Origin: Ruminococcus sp. HUN007
GTDB taxonomy: Bacteria > Bacillota > Clostridia > Oscillospirales > Ruminococcaceae
Length of the DNA: 64,000 nt
Assembly (NCBI RefSeq): GCF_000712055.1
Contig: NZ_JOOA01000001.1
Location: 434,001-498,000 of the forward strand
Direction of reading: 5' to 3'
Under the pieces are notes generated by a model that was not told where the DNA came from, made no database searches, and was given only the letters and a program-made list of their open reading frames with translations. Numbering within the stretch: the stretch's first letter is position 1; each line of letters starts with the position of its first letter. Positions 39,033 to 49,270 of the stretch are shown one piece after another. Position numbers and translations under genes: made by a program.

Positions 39033-39080
39033 AACAGCATAACCAGCAAGCTTTTTTCGCCGGCAGGTTATGCTGTTTTT
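39033..39080. terminator. Bidirectional terminator between the xylosidase gene and jetC
   Basis: AACAGCATAACC (39033-39044) pairs with GGTTATGCTGTT (39066-39077), with an A run before and a T run after. It lies between converging genes and ends the seven-gene defence-type operon. Confidence 0.85.
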
Positions 39081-39133
39081 GTTATATTTCATTCTTTCGC
39101 AGTCTAGTCTGTGAAACAGCTGCAGAATATGTT

Positions 39134-42100
39134 TTAAAACAGACTAAGCTGTCCGTTTGTTATCTTGTAAAATCCATGCTCTATAACATCATTTCCTTCA
39201 TGTGTCATTATCTCCTGATCTGACAAGCTCTGTTTCTTTATCACAAGTTTTATAACACATTCAAAACAGTTAATAACATCACTCTTGTTGATATCGCTGA
39301 AGCAGATAAGCTGAACGTTATAGCGCTTTGCAATCTCAAATACCGGTTTAAGAAGATGTTCAGATGTGATCTTTCCGAATGGATTGTCAAGAATGAGAAC
39401 ACCGCTTGCATTTTTATCAGCAAACCCGGTCACTGATCTGGTATAATTCATAAGTGTAAGGACAAGCGAGAAGAATACAACAAATTTCTCACCGCCGGAA
39501 TTCTGAACAAGAGTATCTTCCCATCTCTTGTAAACTGAACGGCTGCTGTTCTGTTCGACCTTATAAACTTTAACAGCGATAGTATCCTGACAGATATATT
39601 TGTGAAGCAGCTTTTCACTGCCGACAACAGCTCTGGCTTTTTTACGGATAACTCTGTCCTCTGCACCATCTCTTATAAGATCCTTAAGTTCATTCGAACC
39701 GTATTCTATCTCTGTGCTTATCGAAAGCTTTGACTGTTCCTCTGAGATAGCCTTTTCCTCCGGAAGATCAAACTTGAACATCTGGATCTGAGGTTTTTCC
39801 TTTATTATCTGTACCCGCGAACTTGCAGCTATCTTGCAGAGATCTGTGTACATTCTCTTGCCCTGTATCATGCACTGATTTAAGATATCGTTGAAATCAT
39901 TCTCAATTTCACGAAGATCTGTTTCTATTCTCTTGTTTTCCTTTTCAAGAGATTCGATCATAGTACTGATACTCTCGCTCACTGTAAACAGTCTGTCTCC
40001 CTTTAATGAAGTATCAAACAGCATTGCTCTGACAGAAGTCAGTTTTTCAGTTATTTCATGCATTACAATGCCATCATAATTCCGAATGATATCACTGAGA
40101 CTCCTGTCAAGTTCATCTTTCTTTTCATTGTATTTATCTTTACTTTTTTCCACTGCCCTTCTTATAGCACCAAACTGGTTTTCAGGGTCATCAGAAAGAA
40201 TAACTTCATTTACAGTTTCAACGCATTCATAACTATCCAGCATATATCCGGCAAGATTATACACTTTCTCCATAAGACGTGCTGTTTTTTCAAGTTCATT
40301 GTTTTTTAGTTTAAGCATCTTTACTGAATCAGAGGCAGTTTTTCTTCTTCCGGCAAAATCATCACCTATCTCATTTTCAGGAAGAGGCTTGTTTTCAAAA
40401 GCTGCAAGTGCATCAAGAGCAAATTGCAGATTCTGATCAGCACGCGAGTACTTATTGCTGCATTTACCGAACTCTTCACGACAATTCTTCGCCCGTGCCT
40501 CACATTCCTCTCTTTCACGTTTGTACTTTGAGAAAAGCTCAGTAGAATATATCAGATCCTCATATTCAAAAGCTTCACAGTCAAATGCTTTAAGCTGTTC
40601 TTCTGCTTCAGTTTTTCTCTTTATTTCTTCTTCAAGCCTGCTTTTCAGAGAGGCTATATCATCATTCATACTTGTAAGAAGTGTCTGGTACTGACCCCAG
40701 AGTGAATCCAAATCACCGTCAGTGATATCTGCTTCCTTTGCATTCTTTACTTTTTCAAGTATATCCTGAACACGTCTGAATTCTGTCTTTATTGCTGTAA
40801 TTTCACTGTCAAGTACTGAAATAAGCTTATTATGTTCTTCAAGATCATCGCAGGCCTTATTATACTTATCCTCCGAAGACTTAAGATCAGCACGTGATTC
40901 TCCGAGTTTTGCATTCAGATCTGCTTCATCATCAAGCATTCGGCGAAGTTCTGCAAACAGAGTAAACCATGTTTCGAGCCCTGAAAGATTTTTGACTGCT
41001 TTATCAATATCACTTTTGATCTTCCTGTTCTCCTCTTCCAGCTCCTTATTCTCTTTTTCAAGTCCGGAAAGCTTTTCAGCATATTCTTTTTCTTTCTGCA
41101 TGAGTTCAGAAATAAGTTTATCCTGATCTTCTCTCCATTCCGGAGCAAAATCAAATTTATCAGCCAGTTCTGCTTCTGACTTAAGTTCCGGAAGACGGTT
41201 TTCATAAAGGCTTATCCTGCTTTCAGTCTCCTTTATTTCGTCACTGATCCTACTGCAGTAACCTTCTCTGTCTGCAAAATAACTCCTGTCGCATAATGCA
41301 AGATACGCTTTGTTTTCAAGATCTCCGCTCAGTATCTGATTCATCTGATCCATGGTGAAAAGAGGTACAGATGCAGGCAGCCATTCAGTATTCCCGGCAG
41401 ATAATAGTTTATTAAGCTCCTTATCATTGTCAAACAGAAGCGAATAAGCAAGTTCAGGATATCTGTCAAGTATAGCATCCGCAGATTCATCTGACAGTGC
41501 TCCGCTTTCCGTAAGACTGCAGAGATATCCTTCACCTGTACTGCAGCTCACGCCTGTTGAAACAACATATTTCATTATATCAGGCAGTATATGAACACAC
41601 CCGTTTTCAGAAGCTTCGAGTCTTCCCTCAAGAGTATGCTTTTCCTGAGTCAGCTTCGAGATCATAACTCTTGTTTCTTCAGTTTCTTTTACTACAACGC
41701 TTTTCAGAGTATCTGAGAAAACTGCATCACTCATAAGACTGTGCTTTTCGCAAACCTTAAGAAGCTTGGCATAAAGATCGTCATAGAAAGCAGTTTCTTT
41801 TCCGGCTTTCTCTATTTCAGCTGTCGTTTTACCTGAATCAAGCATTATATCTGCCTTTTCTACCGGAATTGCACGCATTCTTTCATCAACCGCAGTGACA
41901 CGTTTTTTCATTGTATCTATCCGGTTTTCAAGACCACTCTTTTCCTTTTCTTTCGTTGTTTTTTCAGCGTTTATCTCTTCTTCAGAATAGGAACCGTCAA
42001 ATCCTCTCATAATATTGATTTCCAGATTTGCAAGGCGGGAATCCGTATTCTTTTTTGATGTTTCAAGCTGCGAATTTAAGGAATTATATCTGTCCTTGGC

Positions 42101-43513
42101 AGCATCACGAATCTCTTCAGCCTGTTTCTTATATTTTCTGCATTTCTCAAGAGTTTCATTTTCTTCATCATATTCTTCTTTTCTATCGGCAAGCCTCTTA
42201 TCAAGCTCTGAAGTCTTTTCTTCAGCCAGAACAAACACTGAGTATTTCAGACTGGCTATACGCTGAGCCTCATCAGAATCATTTTCCTTTGCTTCGATCT
42301 GTCCTCTTAAGGCAGTACTCCTGCTGTCAGCGTCATTTCTCTGTCTTTTCAGATTTGCACACTGAAGAAGTTCCTCTTCATGTTTTTTATTTCCAAGTTC
42401 ACTTTCAGTTTTATCCAGGAGTTCCTTTGCATGTTCCAGTTCAGTTTTAATTATTTCAGCATTCTCTGCGGCAATATAGTATGCCTTTGATTTTTCTTCG
42501 TGATCTATATGAACTATCTGTTCTTCATGCTTTGATATTTCGTCATCTGTTTTTGACTTTTCATCTCCGATTGAGATACGTTTATCATTAACTGCATTTC
42601 TGAATCCGAATGCATCCTTTACCGAGGATGTCAGTTTGTCATTGATATTAAACAGTTCCCCGCTCATCTCGCTGACACCGGAAAGATCCGCAAGCAGTTT
42701 CCTGTTGTTATCACGTTCTTTTATTGCGCTTTCCTTAACAGTGATCTTCTTTGCATAATTGAGGAGCATAGTTTCAAGTGAATCGTCCGTCTTTGATGTG
42801 GCAGCACTCTTAAGTTTCTGTTCAATTGCAGGAATAAAGAACTTGGATATGAGTCTGTCAGATGTCTTTGCTTCATCAAAATACTGACTGAGTCCGCCTT
42901 CGTCTTTATTCAGAACTTCTATAACATTTTCCCACTCAGAGCGCAGTATGCCATATTCTGCAAGAACCGAACTCCATCTTACACTGTCATCCGAAGAATA
43001 ATACTCCAGCATTCCTCGGCTTGATTTTGCCTTCTCACGAACATAGTCAAATGAGGCGGGAACATATTTGCCTCTGTCACTGAAGGAAAGATCAAGCGAA
43101 GCAATACTGTAAGGAGATCCACCCTCATAAACAGTTTTGAATGTATAGTACTTTATACTATTTCCGCGCTGATTTTCATCATTTGAATTACTGGTGCTTG
43201 CAGCTATCGAGATACCGGTAAGCAGTTTTTCACGGCTTCCGTCAGTATTCCATTCTATCACTATATACGAATGATCACCCGGACGTGAAAAATATTCTTC
43301 AATACGTCTTCCGCCGGCCATCGCTTTCGGATGGACGGGCTGCATCAGAAGCTGAACCAGAACTGTCTTGCCACCGCCGTTGCTGAGATTGAAAAGCGAG
43401 TTGAGCGCCTCACCATCCTCCGGTGAAGAAAGATCATACAGTTCGTCAGGTATGAATCTGCTGCCGTCATTGTAACTGAAATTTACTATTCTTATTTTAG
43501 TTATCTGCGGCAT
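39134..43513 (-). CDS. jetC: Wadjet protein JetC: SMC/MukB-like ATPase
   Basis: A 1459-residue SMC-type protein with Walker A LSNGGGKTVLVQLL near residue 43, long coiled coils (~270-640 and ~790-1230) around a hinge-like globular part near 650-760, and a C-terminal head. The head has signature VQNSGGEKFVVF near 1336 and Walker B VLILDNPFGK near 1375. The residue after the Walker B Asp is Asn, where SMC and MukB ATPases have catalytic Glu. In Wadjet, JetABC forms a condensin-like loop-extruding complex that recognises small circular DNA such as plasmids. The start overlaps jetB by 17 bases. It is the last gene of the operon. Confidence 0.9.
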   Translation of the reverse strand: MPQITKIRIVNFSYNDGSRFIPDELYDLSSPEDGEALNSLFNLSNGGGKTVLVQLLMQPVHPKAMAGGRRIEEYFSRPGDHSYIVIEWNTDGSREKLLTGISIAASTSNSNDENQRGNSIKYYTFKTVYEGGSPYSIASLDLSFSDRGKYVPASFDYVREKAKSSRGMLEYYSSDDSVRWSSVLAEYGILRSEWENVIEVLNKDEGGLSQYFDEAKTSDRLISKFFIPAIEQKLKSAATSKTDDSLETMLLNYAKKITVKESAIKERDNNRKLLADLSGVSEMSGELFNINDKLTSSVKDAFGFRNAVNDKRISIGDEKSKTDDEISKHEEQIVHIDHEEKSKAYYIAAENAEIIKTELEHAKELLDKTESELGNKKHEEELLQCANLKRQRNDADSRSTALRGQIEAKENDSDEAQRIASLKYSVFVLAEEKTSELDKRLADRKEEYDEENETLEKCRKYKKQAEEIRDAAKDRYNSLNSQLETSKKNTDSRLANLEINIMRGFDGSYSEEEINAEKTTKEKEKSGLENRIDTMKKRVTAVDERMRAIPVEKADIMLDSGKTTAEIEKAGKETAFYDDLYAKLLKVCEKHSLMSDAVFSDTLKSVVVKETEETRVMISKLTQEKHTLEGRLEASENGCVHILPDIMKYVVSTGVSCSTGEGYLCSLTESGALSDESADAILDRYPELAYSLLFDNDKELNKLLSAGNTEWLPASVPLFTMDQMNQILSGDLENKAYLALCDRSYFADREGYCSRISDEIKETESRISLYENRLPELKSEAELADKFDFAPEWREDQDKLISELMQKEKEYAEKLSGLEKENKELEEENRKIKSDIDKAVKNLSGLETWFTLFAELRRMLDDEADLNAKLGESRADLKSSEDKYNKACDDLEEHNKLISVLDSEITAIKTEFRRVQDILEKVKNAKEADITDGDLDSLWGQYQTLLTSMNDDIASLKSRLEEEIKRKTEAEEQLKAFDCEAFEYEDLIYSTELFSKYKREREECEARAKNCREEFGKCSNKYSRADQNLQFALDALAAFENKPLPENEIGDDFAGRRKTASDSVKMLKLKNNELEKTARLMEKVYNLAGYMLDSYECVETVNEVILSDDPENQFGAIRRAVEKSKDKYNEKKDELDRSLSDIIRNYDGIVMHEITEKLTSVRAMLFDTSLKGDRLFTVSESISTMIESLEKENKRIETDLREIENDFNDILNQCMIQGKRMYTDLCKIAASSRVQIIKEKPQIQMFKFDLPEEKAISEEQSKLSISTEIEYGSNELKDLIRDGAEDRVIRKKARAVVGSEKLLHKYICQDTIAVKVYKVEQNSSRSVYKRWEDTLVQNSGGEKFVVFFSLVLTLMNYTRSVTGFADKNASGVLILDNPFGKITSEHLLKPVFEIAKRYNVQLICFSDINKSDVINCFECVIKLVIKKQSLSDQEIMTHEGNDVIEHGFYKITNGQLSLF

Positions 43514-44204
43514 GCCGATCCTCCTCTATCCAGTTGTTTATTGCACGCACTCTGTCCTTACGAAGTACGTAAGGCATAAGATCCTTCGTTTTTCTTGTTG
43601 GCTTGATGATTCCGCCTTCCTCTTCATAGAAAAGCTCATCTGCTCTGAATTTCAGCATGATCTTGTTTACAACACCATACCGGTCTTCGATCCTTCTGCT
43701 TGTTTCATCGCCTTCTTTTTTACTCAGCCAGTCTTCAGCAAGCATAAGAAAGTTTTCGCTGAAATCTTCTTTCTTGTCATCACCATCAATACCCTTCTTG
43801 GTAACATCCTCACAGTGTTCTGTAAATTCCTTTATAAGTTCTTCCTTCGTAATAAAATCACGTACCTGTGCATCTGTACCTTCTCCCCTGAAAAAAAGAA
43901 AAAGAACATATACGGCAAAATAATTAAGAAGATACAGATCTCGTGCACGCACTTCACTGGTTGCCTTGATATCAGAACGGTAATCAACGTTATTCTTCAT
44001 AAAAAGGTCATTTTCCTCAGTAGGCACCAGATAAAGACGATCCTGAGCCTGAAGTATCTCAAATCCGAGTTCATCACCCATCTGCTCAAGTTCTTCTCTT
44101 GCTTCCGGATCTTCAGCACAGTTCCAGACTGCACTGCTGTCTTTTCTGTCTATCCAGCCTTTTTTCATCAGTTCATGATAAAGTCTGATCGAATTACTGT
44201 TCAT
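43497..44204 (-). CDS. jetB: Wadjet protein JetB: MukE/MksE-like
   Basis: A 235-residue acidic, mostly helical winged-helix protein ([53 protein letters not shown]). Sequence identity to MukE is not obvious; the call rests on size, fold pattern and its position between jetA and jetC with overlaps at both ends (4 bases with jetA, 17 with jetC). It is expected to bridge the JetA kleisin and the JetC heads. Confidence 0.8.
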   Translation of the reverse strand: MNSNSIRLYHELMKKGWIDRKDSSAVWNCAEDPEAREELEQMGDELGFEILQAQDRLYLVPTEENDLFMKNNVDYRSDIKATSEVRARDLYLLNYFAVYVLFLFFRGEGTDAQVRDFITKEELIKEFTEHCEDVTKKGIDGDDKKEDFSENFLMLAEDWLSKKEGDETSRRIEDRYGVVNKIMLKFRADELFYEEEGGIIKPTRKTKDLMPYVLRKDRVRAINNWIEEDRHAADN

Positions 44205-45748
44205 CGTTCCACCTCGACATGGTAATTTGTCATTTCTATTTTCACGCTGTTCTCTCCGTCAGTAACGGTAAAGTCAAATGTTTCATATGACGTTGAGAAT
44301 ACTATTTTTTTCATTCTCAGATATTCTTTCGGCATATTGCTCAGTATCCAGAGAAGATCAAGTTCTCCGAGCGGTTCTGACACCAGGATATCATCTTCAG
44401 AACGGAGCAGTTCAAGGTCTATAAACTTCTTCTGGTAAATGGTCATAAGTGTATTCGGAAGAAGGCCTTCAAGACTCCATTTAAAAAGATCATCCATAGA
44501 TAAGGAACGTATAAAATCTTTTATATAAAAATCATCGTGTTTTAAAAGAAATGCAAAGAAAGAATTACATATAGCATCGAAAATTTCATTTCGTTCCCTG
44601 CTGCGTTTCAAAACCTCATCATCGTCTTCTTCAAGTGATACGCCTTCCTCCTCCGGTTCATCACCTATGATCCCGTACGACGAATAGAAGTTTTCTATAC
44701 TGAACTTCTTCTCCAGTTCCGGACTGCACAGCGGCCACATTAATGTCATAGCTGCATCACCAAGACCGTCGCCCATCCTGCGAAGCTTTACCATTATATC
44801 CTGTTCAAAATTCATACGTTCAAAACTCTTTATAGCAAAACTGTCCCTGAGGATCTGTTTATAGGATTCCGAAACTGAATGTTTGGCGTTTATAAGTGAC
44901 CGCTGTTCAAGAATTGTAATATCAAGATTTTTGTTTATCTCAATAAGTGCCTGCAGGTTCTTTCTTGACTCCTCAGTATCCGCACCGCTTTCAAGAGCTT
45001 TCCTTATCGTTTCCGACTCTCTTTTTGCAGTATTCTGTATATCTTCAAGCTCCTTCTGTTCATCGACCATGAGATTTCTGAACTGACCGACAATACGCTC
45101 GTATTCGTCTACTGTAATCTTCATAATGTTTTCACGACAGCGCCGGATAAAATCATCCATACTCTGACTCATATTTCTGAGTCTTGAAACAAGTTCCTTG
45201 CTCTGAGAAAGCGCCTCGGAATAGTTTTTACGCTTCATGTATTCCTGCATTTTGAAACGTGTAACTGAATAATCAAGTTCTGATTCTATTTCTTTTGAAC
45301 GATACAGAAAATCAAAGACCTCATCCGTCAGTCTGTAAGAACCTTTTTCTTCATTCACAAGGCGGACCGGCATTTTGCGAAAGCTTTCCGAATCTGAAAA
45401 GAAGGTATTGTATTCAATCATCTTACCATTATTCTGAAGAACATTAACTACTATAAAATAGGCGAGCTTATTTGAATCTATTTCGTATTCTTCAGGAATT
45501 ATCTGAATAATGCTGTCGAGAAAATTTTCAATATCCTTAAGCGTACACTGAAGTACATCGCTGAGCGTACGTTCCTTTATATAAAGAAGAACTGCAACTA
45601 CCAGATTATTGACGATATCATAATCTCCCTTAAACATCTTCTTTATTTCGTCCGGATAACTTGTTACTGTTATGCTGCGGACTATGTCTATAAATTTCAT
45701 TCTGTTCTGAAAGCCTGAAAGCATTTCCTTTAAATCAGAACGAAGCAT
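44201..45748 (-). CDS. jetA: Wadjet protein JetA: MukF/MksF-like kleisin
   Basis: A 515-residue helical protein. The N-terminal region up to ~150 looks like winged-helix dimerisation segments ([27 protein letters not shown]). A coiled coil follows around 165-290 ([40 protein letters not shown]). An acidic linker ([18 protein letters not shown]) precedes a C-terminal domain that should contact the JetC head. The gene starts 4 bases after jetD and overlaps jetB by 4 bases. The call rests on layout plus context. Confidence 0.82.
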   Translation of the reverse strand: MLRSDLKEMLSGFQNRMKFIDIVRSITVTSYPDEIKKMFKGDYDIVNNLVVAVLLYIKERTLSDVLQCTLKDIENFLDSIIQIIPEEYEIDSNKLAYFIVVNVLQNNGKMIEYNTFFSDSESFRKMPVRLVNEEKGSYRLTDEVFDFLYRSKEIESELDYSVTRFKMQEYMKRKNYSEALSQSKELVSRLRNMSQSMDDFIRRCRENIMKITVDEYERIVGQFRNLMVDEQKELEDIQNTAKRESETIRKALESGADTEESRKNLQALIEINKNLDITILEQRSLINAKHSVSESYKQILRDSFAIKSFERMNFEQDIMVKLRRMGDGLGDAAMTLMWPLCSPELEKKFSIENFYSSYGIIGDEPEEEGVSLEEDDDEVLKRSRERNEIFDAICNSFFAFLLKHDDFYIKDFIRSLSMDDLFKWSLEGLLPNTLMTIYQKKFIDLELLRSEDDILVSEPLGELDLLWILSNMPKEYLRMKKIVFSTSYETFDFTVTDGENSVKIEMTNYHVEVER

Positions 45749-45752
45749 CTGA

Positions 45753-46778
45753 TCACTCCTGACTTAGCTTTGTAAACGGGATGATTTCCTGTGGTATAAG
45801 TTTATTATGCTTTAAAACATCATTTAAAAATTCTCTTTCATCCGGTGTGAATTCTGTAAACAGATCATCAAAAAGCATTCCGTCCTTTTTATCAGACGGA
45901 CTGTCTTCCGGCACGGTACCTCTGGAAAGTCCGATCATTTTTCTGTAGCCGGGAATAAAGAGAGATATATCCGCTGAAGGATTAACTTCACATGTCCTGC
46001 GAAATATATCAAACCCTTCCCTGTCTATATCTCCCCAGTATAAAAATTTCACATCCGGATCACCCATGAATCTGACATACTGAAGAAGAGCACCGTTACT
46101 CTGCGAAACCTTGTTACCGCAGCCGTATACAACTCCGTCAATTTCAGTCCCGAACAGTCTGTTCCAGCGGTATTCAAACATAAGACGCCGAATACCGAAC
46201 CAAATATCCTTGTTTTCACACACAAGCAGTGTCATATGCTCTTTTCGTTCAGGAATATAGTCATGGAAACAGTACTCCGGCGTATCGTAGAATTTAAGAT
46301 CTTCCGCTGTTATTTTTAATTTCACTAACAGTGATTTCACAGAACTGTCATCAAGATATTTTTCATGTCCGAAAATCTGAAATGAACGTTCTTTACGTGA
46401 TATAAATTCGTTATCACGGATGAAAAAGAAAAATCTGTTTAGTCCTTCAATAATTTCTGAATATTTCTCATATACCGAAAGATTTGAAGATAAATAACCG
46501 CTTTTAAGCAGAACAGGATGAAGTCTTTTTACTTTCATTACGGTTTCCGGAGCAGATTCTTCCTTTATAAGAATACGATATTTTTTATAATATGGAAAAG
46601 AATGATTTCCGTTTTTGCCTGATGCTTTAACCGGTTCAATTATTTTTTCATTCACAAGCTCATGCGCTTTTTCTGACAATGTCCTTATATCAGCAGTACT
46701 CACCTTCAGAAAGTCCGCAAGTTCTTCGACTGTGATCGTCTTTTTTCCGCAGCCTGACAGTCTGTTTCTGATATTCAT
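45753..46778 (-). CDS. jetD: Wadjet protein JetD: TOPRIM-domain endonuclease subunit
   Basis: A 341-residue protein. The N-terminal ~90 residues form a winged helix ([29 protein letters not shown]). The C-terminal half is a TOPRIM fold: the conserved Glu in [12 protein letters not shown] near 186, and the Asp pair in [15 protein letters not shown] near 249, followed by a C-terminal FIPGYRKMI segment. JetD nicks or cuts the DNA trapped by JetABC. It comes first in the order D-A-B-C, unlike the A-B-C-D order of the best-studied systems. It is 13 bases after the HD gene and 4 before jetA. Confidence 0.88.
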   Translation of the reverse strand: MNIRNRLSGCGKKTITVEELADFLKVSTADIRTLSEKAHELVNEKIIEPVKASGKNGNHSFPYYKKYRILIKEESAPETVMKVKRLHPVLLKSGYLSSNLSVYEKYSEIIEGLNRFFFFIRDNEFISRKERSFQIFGHEKYLDDSSVKSLLVKLKITAEDLKFYDTPEYCFHDYIPERKEHMTLLVCENKDIWFGIRRLMFEYRWNRLFGTEIDGVVYGCGNKVSQSNGALLQYVRFMGDPDVKFLYWGDIDREGFDIFRRTCEVNPSADISLFIPGYRKMIGLSRGTVPEDSPSDKKDGMLFDDLFTEFTPDEREFLNDVLKHNKLIPQEIIPFTKLSQE

Positions 46779-46791
46779 TAATATATTATCC

Positions 46792-47586
46792 TCATCTTAC
46801 AGCTTCCGCCCAGCATTTCTTCATTTCATCTCTGACAGTTTTAAGCTGATCTCTTACAGTATCATTTTTCGCATCAAGGTTCATGAGCACGTCAAGATAT
46901 CCCTGCTTAGCTACTATATTCCTTGAAACTTTATATTCCAGTTCAAACGCCATACAGCAGTGACTTACAAGGCTTTCAAATTCAGTTTTTGTAATACCTC
47001 TCGGTACACAGCGGCGTTCCTTTACAAGCTCCATTATCTTGTCAGATGCAGGCTCACCGTCGTTTATGATACGCTCATTTCTTCCGTCATACGGAGGTTC
47101 GGTAAGCACACGGAAAATATCAGCCTTGTCGGCATCTCTGAGAATTCTGGTATACATCAGTGTTTCCTTATCAAGTCCGTCCGGTACCGCCAGCTTGTTG
47201 TGCAGACGTATAACAGTTTCAAGCAGTTTCTTCTTATCTTCATTTAAAAAGATGTTTTCATCACTTCCGGTATCAGAAAACAACGCTTTCTCAAACTCTG
47301 AAAAAAGTCCGTCCTTAAAAAGTATATCCGCACTGAGCTCCGCATGATCGATGGATACCGCATCGTAAAATGTGCCGTACCTTTTCACCTGCTCAAATCT
47401 TCCGATGTCATGCAGAAGCCCCGACAACCACGCAAAATCGCGTTCTGCACCTAAGCCCGCCGCAATCCTGTCAGCTATCTCAGCCACCCTGAATGTATGG
47501 TCTATCTTAAGTTTGATTTTTACATCAGATGAATCATAGTTATCAGTATAACTCCTGAAAACCTGTTCTGCCTTTGTTCTGTTCAT
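46792..47586 (-). CDS. HD-domain phosphohydrolase linked to Wadjet
   Basis: A 264-residue protein from the ATG at 47584-47586. AAAGGAG lies 14 bases upstream; a TTG twelve codons earlier overlaps that site and is less likely. HD-superfamily metal ligands are visible: HTFRVAEIADRI (His), LLHDIGRFEQ near 58 (His-Asp), IDHAELSADIL (His) and RDADKADI near 160 (Asp). It should act on phosphoesters, perhaps nucleotides, in the cytoplasm. The gene ends 13 bases before jetD with no terminator, so it is co-transcribed with Wadjet. Housekeeping HD enzymes of this size exist, so a defence role is inference. Confidence 0.8.
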   Translation of the reverse strand: MNRTKAEQVFRSYTDNYDSSDVKIKLKIDHTFRVAEIADRIAAGLGAERDFAWLSGLLHDIGRFEQVKRYGTFYDAVSIDHAELSADILFKDGLFSEFEKALFSDTGSDENIFLNEDKKKLLETVIRLHNKLAVPDGLDKETLMYTRILRDADKADIFRVLTEPPYDGRNERIINDGEPASDKIMELVKERRCVPRGITKTEFESLVSHCCMAFELEYKVSRNIVAKQGYLDVLMNLDAKNDTVRDQLKTVRDEMKKCWAEAVR

Positions 47587-47627
47587 AATGGATCTGTATT
47601 CTCCTTTGCTTTTAACACTCAAAATTA

Positions 47628-48620
47628 TTATAATTCATTTTTCGAAGAAAAATGCTCATTTTCATCAAACAATCCGTTCAGTACAGAAACAATACGTTCT
47701 GCATTTCCGGAAGAAAGATAATAATTGTTTATCTCCTTTTTGGTATATTCCCGATAGGTACCCTGAGTTGATTTTTCAAGCAGATCTGTAAAAAACTTTT
47801 CCCAGCTGAAGAATTCTTCACTGAAAATGTATTCAGATGGATTTGCGATTACATCACTGATTTGTTTATCTGCCAGTATACCGGAAGCGAGTATCATCCA
47901 CTCAAATGATTCCGGCAGACAAAGCATTATGTTTCCTGAAGTCCTTTCGATCAGAGTTACTACATCATTTGCATACGGTCCAAATGCTGCGCCGTCAGCG
48001 ATAATAAGCACCTTTTCTGTTCTGTGTTTTTCAAGCCATTTTATAATATTCGAATTTCCTTTGGAAGAAACGCACTTTGTCTTTTTATTCTGAACAACCA
48101 CCTGAAAGAACTGAAATCCTGACTTGGCATCCTCAACTACAAGAAACTCCGGAACAAAGTCAGCGTGTTTGTTATACACTAACTGATTATCAGAAATATA
48201 TCTTTTTTCAAATCTGCAGTATTTACCGCTTCTTTTTATTTCATAAACCGCTTCAACACTGTACGGAAGTTCTTTAAGTTTTTCTCTGTTGAATATAACA
48301 TAGTAATTATCAGTTTTACGTATTTCACGGGCAAATTCTTTACCTGAAATAAAATCAGCCCCTTCATCGATAAAAACTATACTGTCTTTTATTCTCCTTA
48401 AACGTATTTTCCAGTCCGGATCATCAAGGACAACACATTTTTTGTCACATAACAGATTGATACCGCTGTGCTCCCCGTCACGCATATGTTCATAGATAAG
48501 CTCATACAGTGTAGTCTTTCCTGTCGCACTGTTTCCAACAACTACTGTAATATTTCTTTCAAGTGTAAACTTAAAACTGATATCACGATTGGAAACTGAA
48601 ATCTCATGTTTACCGTTCAT
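47628..48620 (-). CDS. P-loop ATPase paired with a DUF4869 protein
   Basis: A 330-residue protein from the ATG at 48618-48620, chosen because AGGAG lies 7 bases upstream; the ATG at 48638 has no such site. N-terminal beta strands (ISVSNRDISFKFTLERNITVVVG) lead into Walker A GNSATGKTTL near 28-37. Walker B is SIVFIDEGADFI near 80-90. The C-terminal half contains VLIIADGAAFGPYANDVV near 210, followed by SGNIMLCLPESFEWMILAS. Its acidic start could be TOPRIM-like, but the usual Glu is absent. It is a single-domain AAA/ABC-like NTPase of unknown function, 10 bases after the DUF4869 gene. Confidence 0.7.
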   Translation of the reverse strand: MNGKHEISVSNRDISFKFTLERNITVVVGNSATGKTTLYELIYEHMRDGEHSGINLLCDKKCVVLDDPDWKIRLRRIKDSIVFIDEGADFISGKEFAREIRKTDNYYVIFNREKLKELPYSVEAVYEIKRSGKYCRFEKRYISDNQLVYNKHADFVPEFLVVEDAKSGFQFFQVVVQNKKTKCVSSKGNSNIIKWLEKHRTEKVLIIADGAAFGPYANDVVTLIERTSGNIMLCLPESFEWMILASGILADKQISDVIANPSEYIFSEEFFSWEKFFTDLLEKSTQGTYREYTKKEINNYYLSSGNAERIVSVLNGLFDENEHFSSKNEL

Positions 48621-48630
48621 CTGTTTTCTC

Positions 48631-49068
48631 CTACACATACTGATGAGCTTTGAATATCAGATCAGCCATATTGTCTACTGTTTCTCCGCTGTTAAGTATT
48701 TTTGCCTTGAATTTTCTGCTGCCGAAATCCATAATATGACGTAAATTAATCGTAATATCTTTATGCTTCGCTATTTCAAGTATCCATCGTGCACAGTTAT
48801 CTCCGCAGTTTGAAGCATTAAAAACATATTTTGGATCGTTGGCTATAAGTATAAGAGTCTTGACGCCGCCGGACAGTTTTACAGGTGAGATCAGCCCGAA
48901 AACCGGACTTTTGATAGTTTTTGCATCAATTACTTCCGAACGGTCTACGCTCTTTATCATTTTAACCGATAATTCATCGGTGATCCATTCATCTTTATAT
49001 GTATTTTTAAAATACACACTGGTATTATAAACTGCATCCGGCATGTTCCCAAAATAGATATTCAGCAT
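48631..49068 (-). CDS. DUF4869 family protein
   Basis: A 145-residue protein starting at 49066-49068, where AAAGGAGG has 7-base spacing; the ATG six bases earlier is too close to it. The sequence matches my memory of DUF4869: MLNIYFGNMP, NTSVYFKNTYKDEWITD, VDRSEVI, SPVKLSGGVKTLILIAND, FNASNCGDNCARWILEIAK and DITINLRHIMDFG. The function is unknown. In this operon it is first and is followed closely by the ATPase; I infer a two-gene module, possibly a toxin-antitoxin or sensor-effector type, but the sequence does not prove it. Confidence 0.72.
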   Translation of the reverse strand: MLNIYFGNMPDAVYNTSVYFKNTYKDEWITDELSVKMIKSVDRSEVIDAKTIKSPVFGLISPVKLSGGVKTLILIANDPKYVFNASNCGDNCARWILEIAKHKDITINLRHIMDFGSRKFKAKILNSGETVDNMADLIFKAHQYV

Positions 49069-49189
49069 GCTCATTCCTCCTTTATACAGCAATCCGGCAG
49101 ACAGCCGGAAATATGTCTTTGATTTTTCCGGAAAAAACTACCGTTTGCGCTTGTTCCTGCAACATTGTTCTTATATATCATTCTTTAAA

Positions 49190-49219
49190 ATTATACCACA
49201 TTCTGATTAACAAAAACAA
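49190..49219 (-). promoter_or_regulatory. Likely promoter of the seven-gene Wadjet operon
   Basis: On the minus strand, TTGTTT (49214-49219), 18 bases, TATAAT (49190-49195). It lies about 115 bases before the DUF4869 start. No later promoter or terminator of this quality is visible until the end of jetC. Confidence 0.55.
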
Positions 49220-49270
49220 GTATTCAAAAAACAGTCATAAGCTGAAACGTGATGCCATTGCGGCGGCATT

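Noticed and set aside
43512..44225. Rightward open frame of 237 codons opposite jetB
   Set aside because: Antisense shadow; the jetB frame has overlaps with jetA and jetC and fits the operon, while the rightward frame has no ribosome site or family match.
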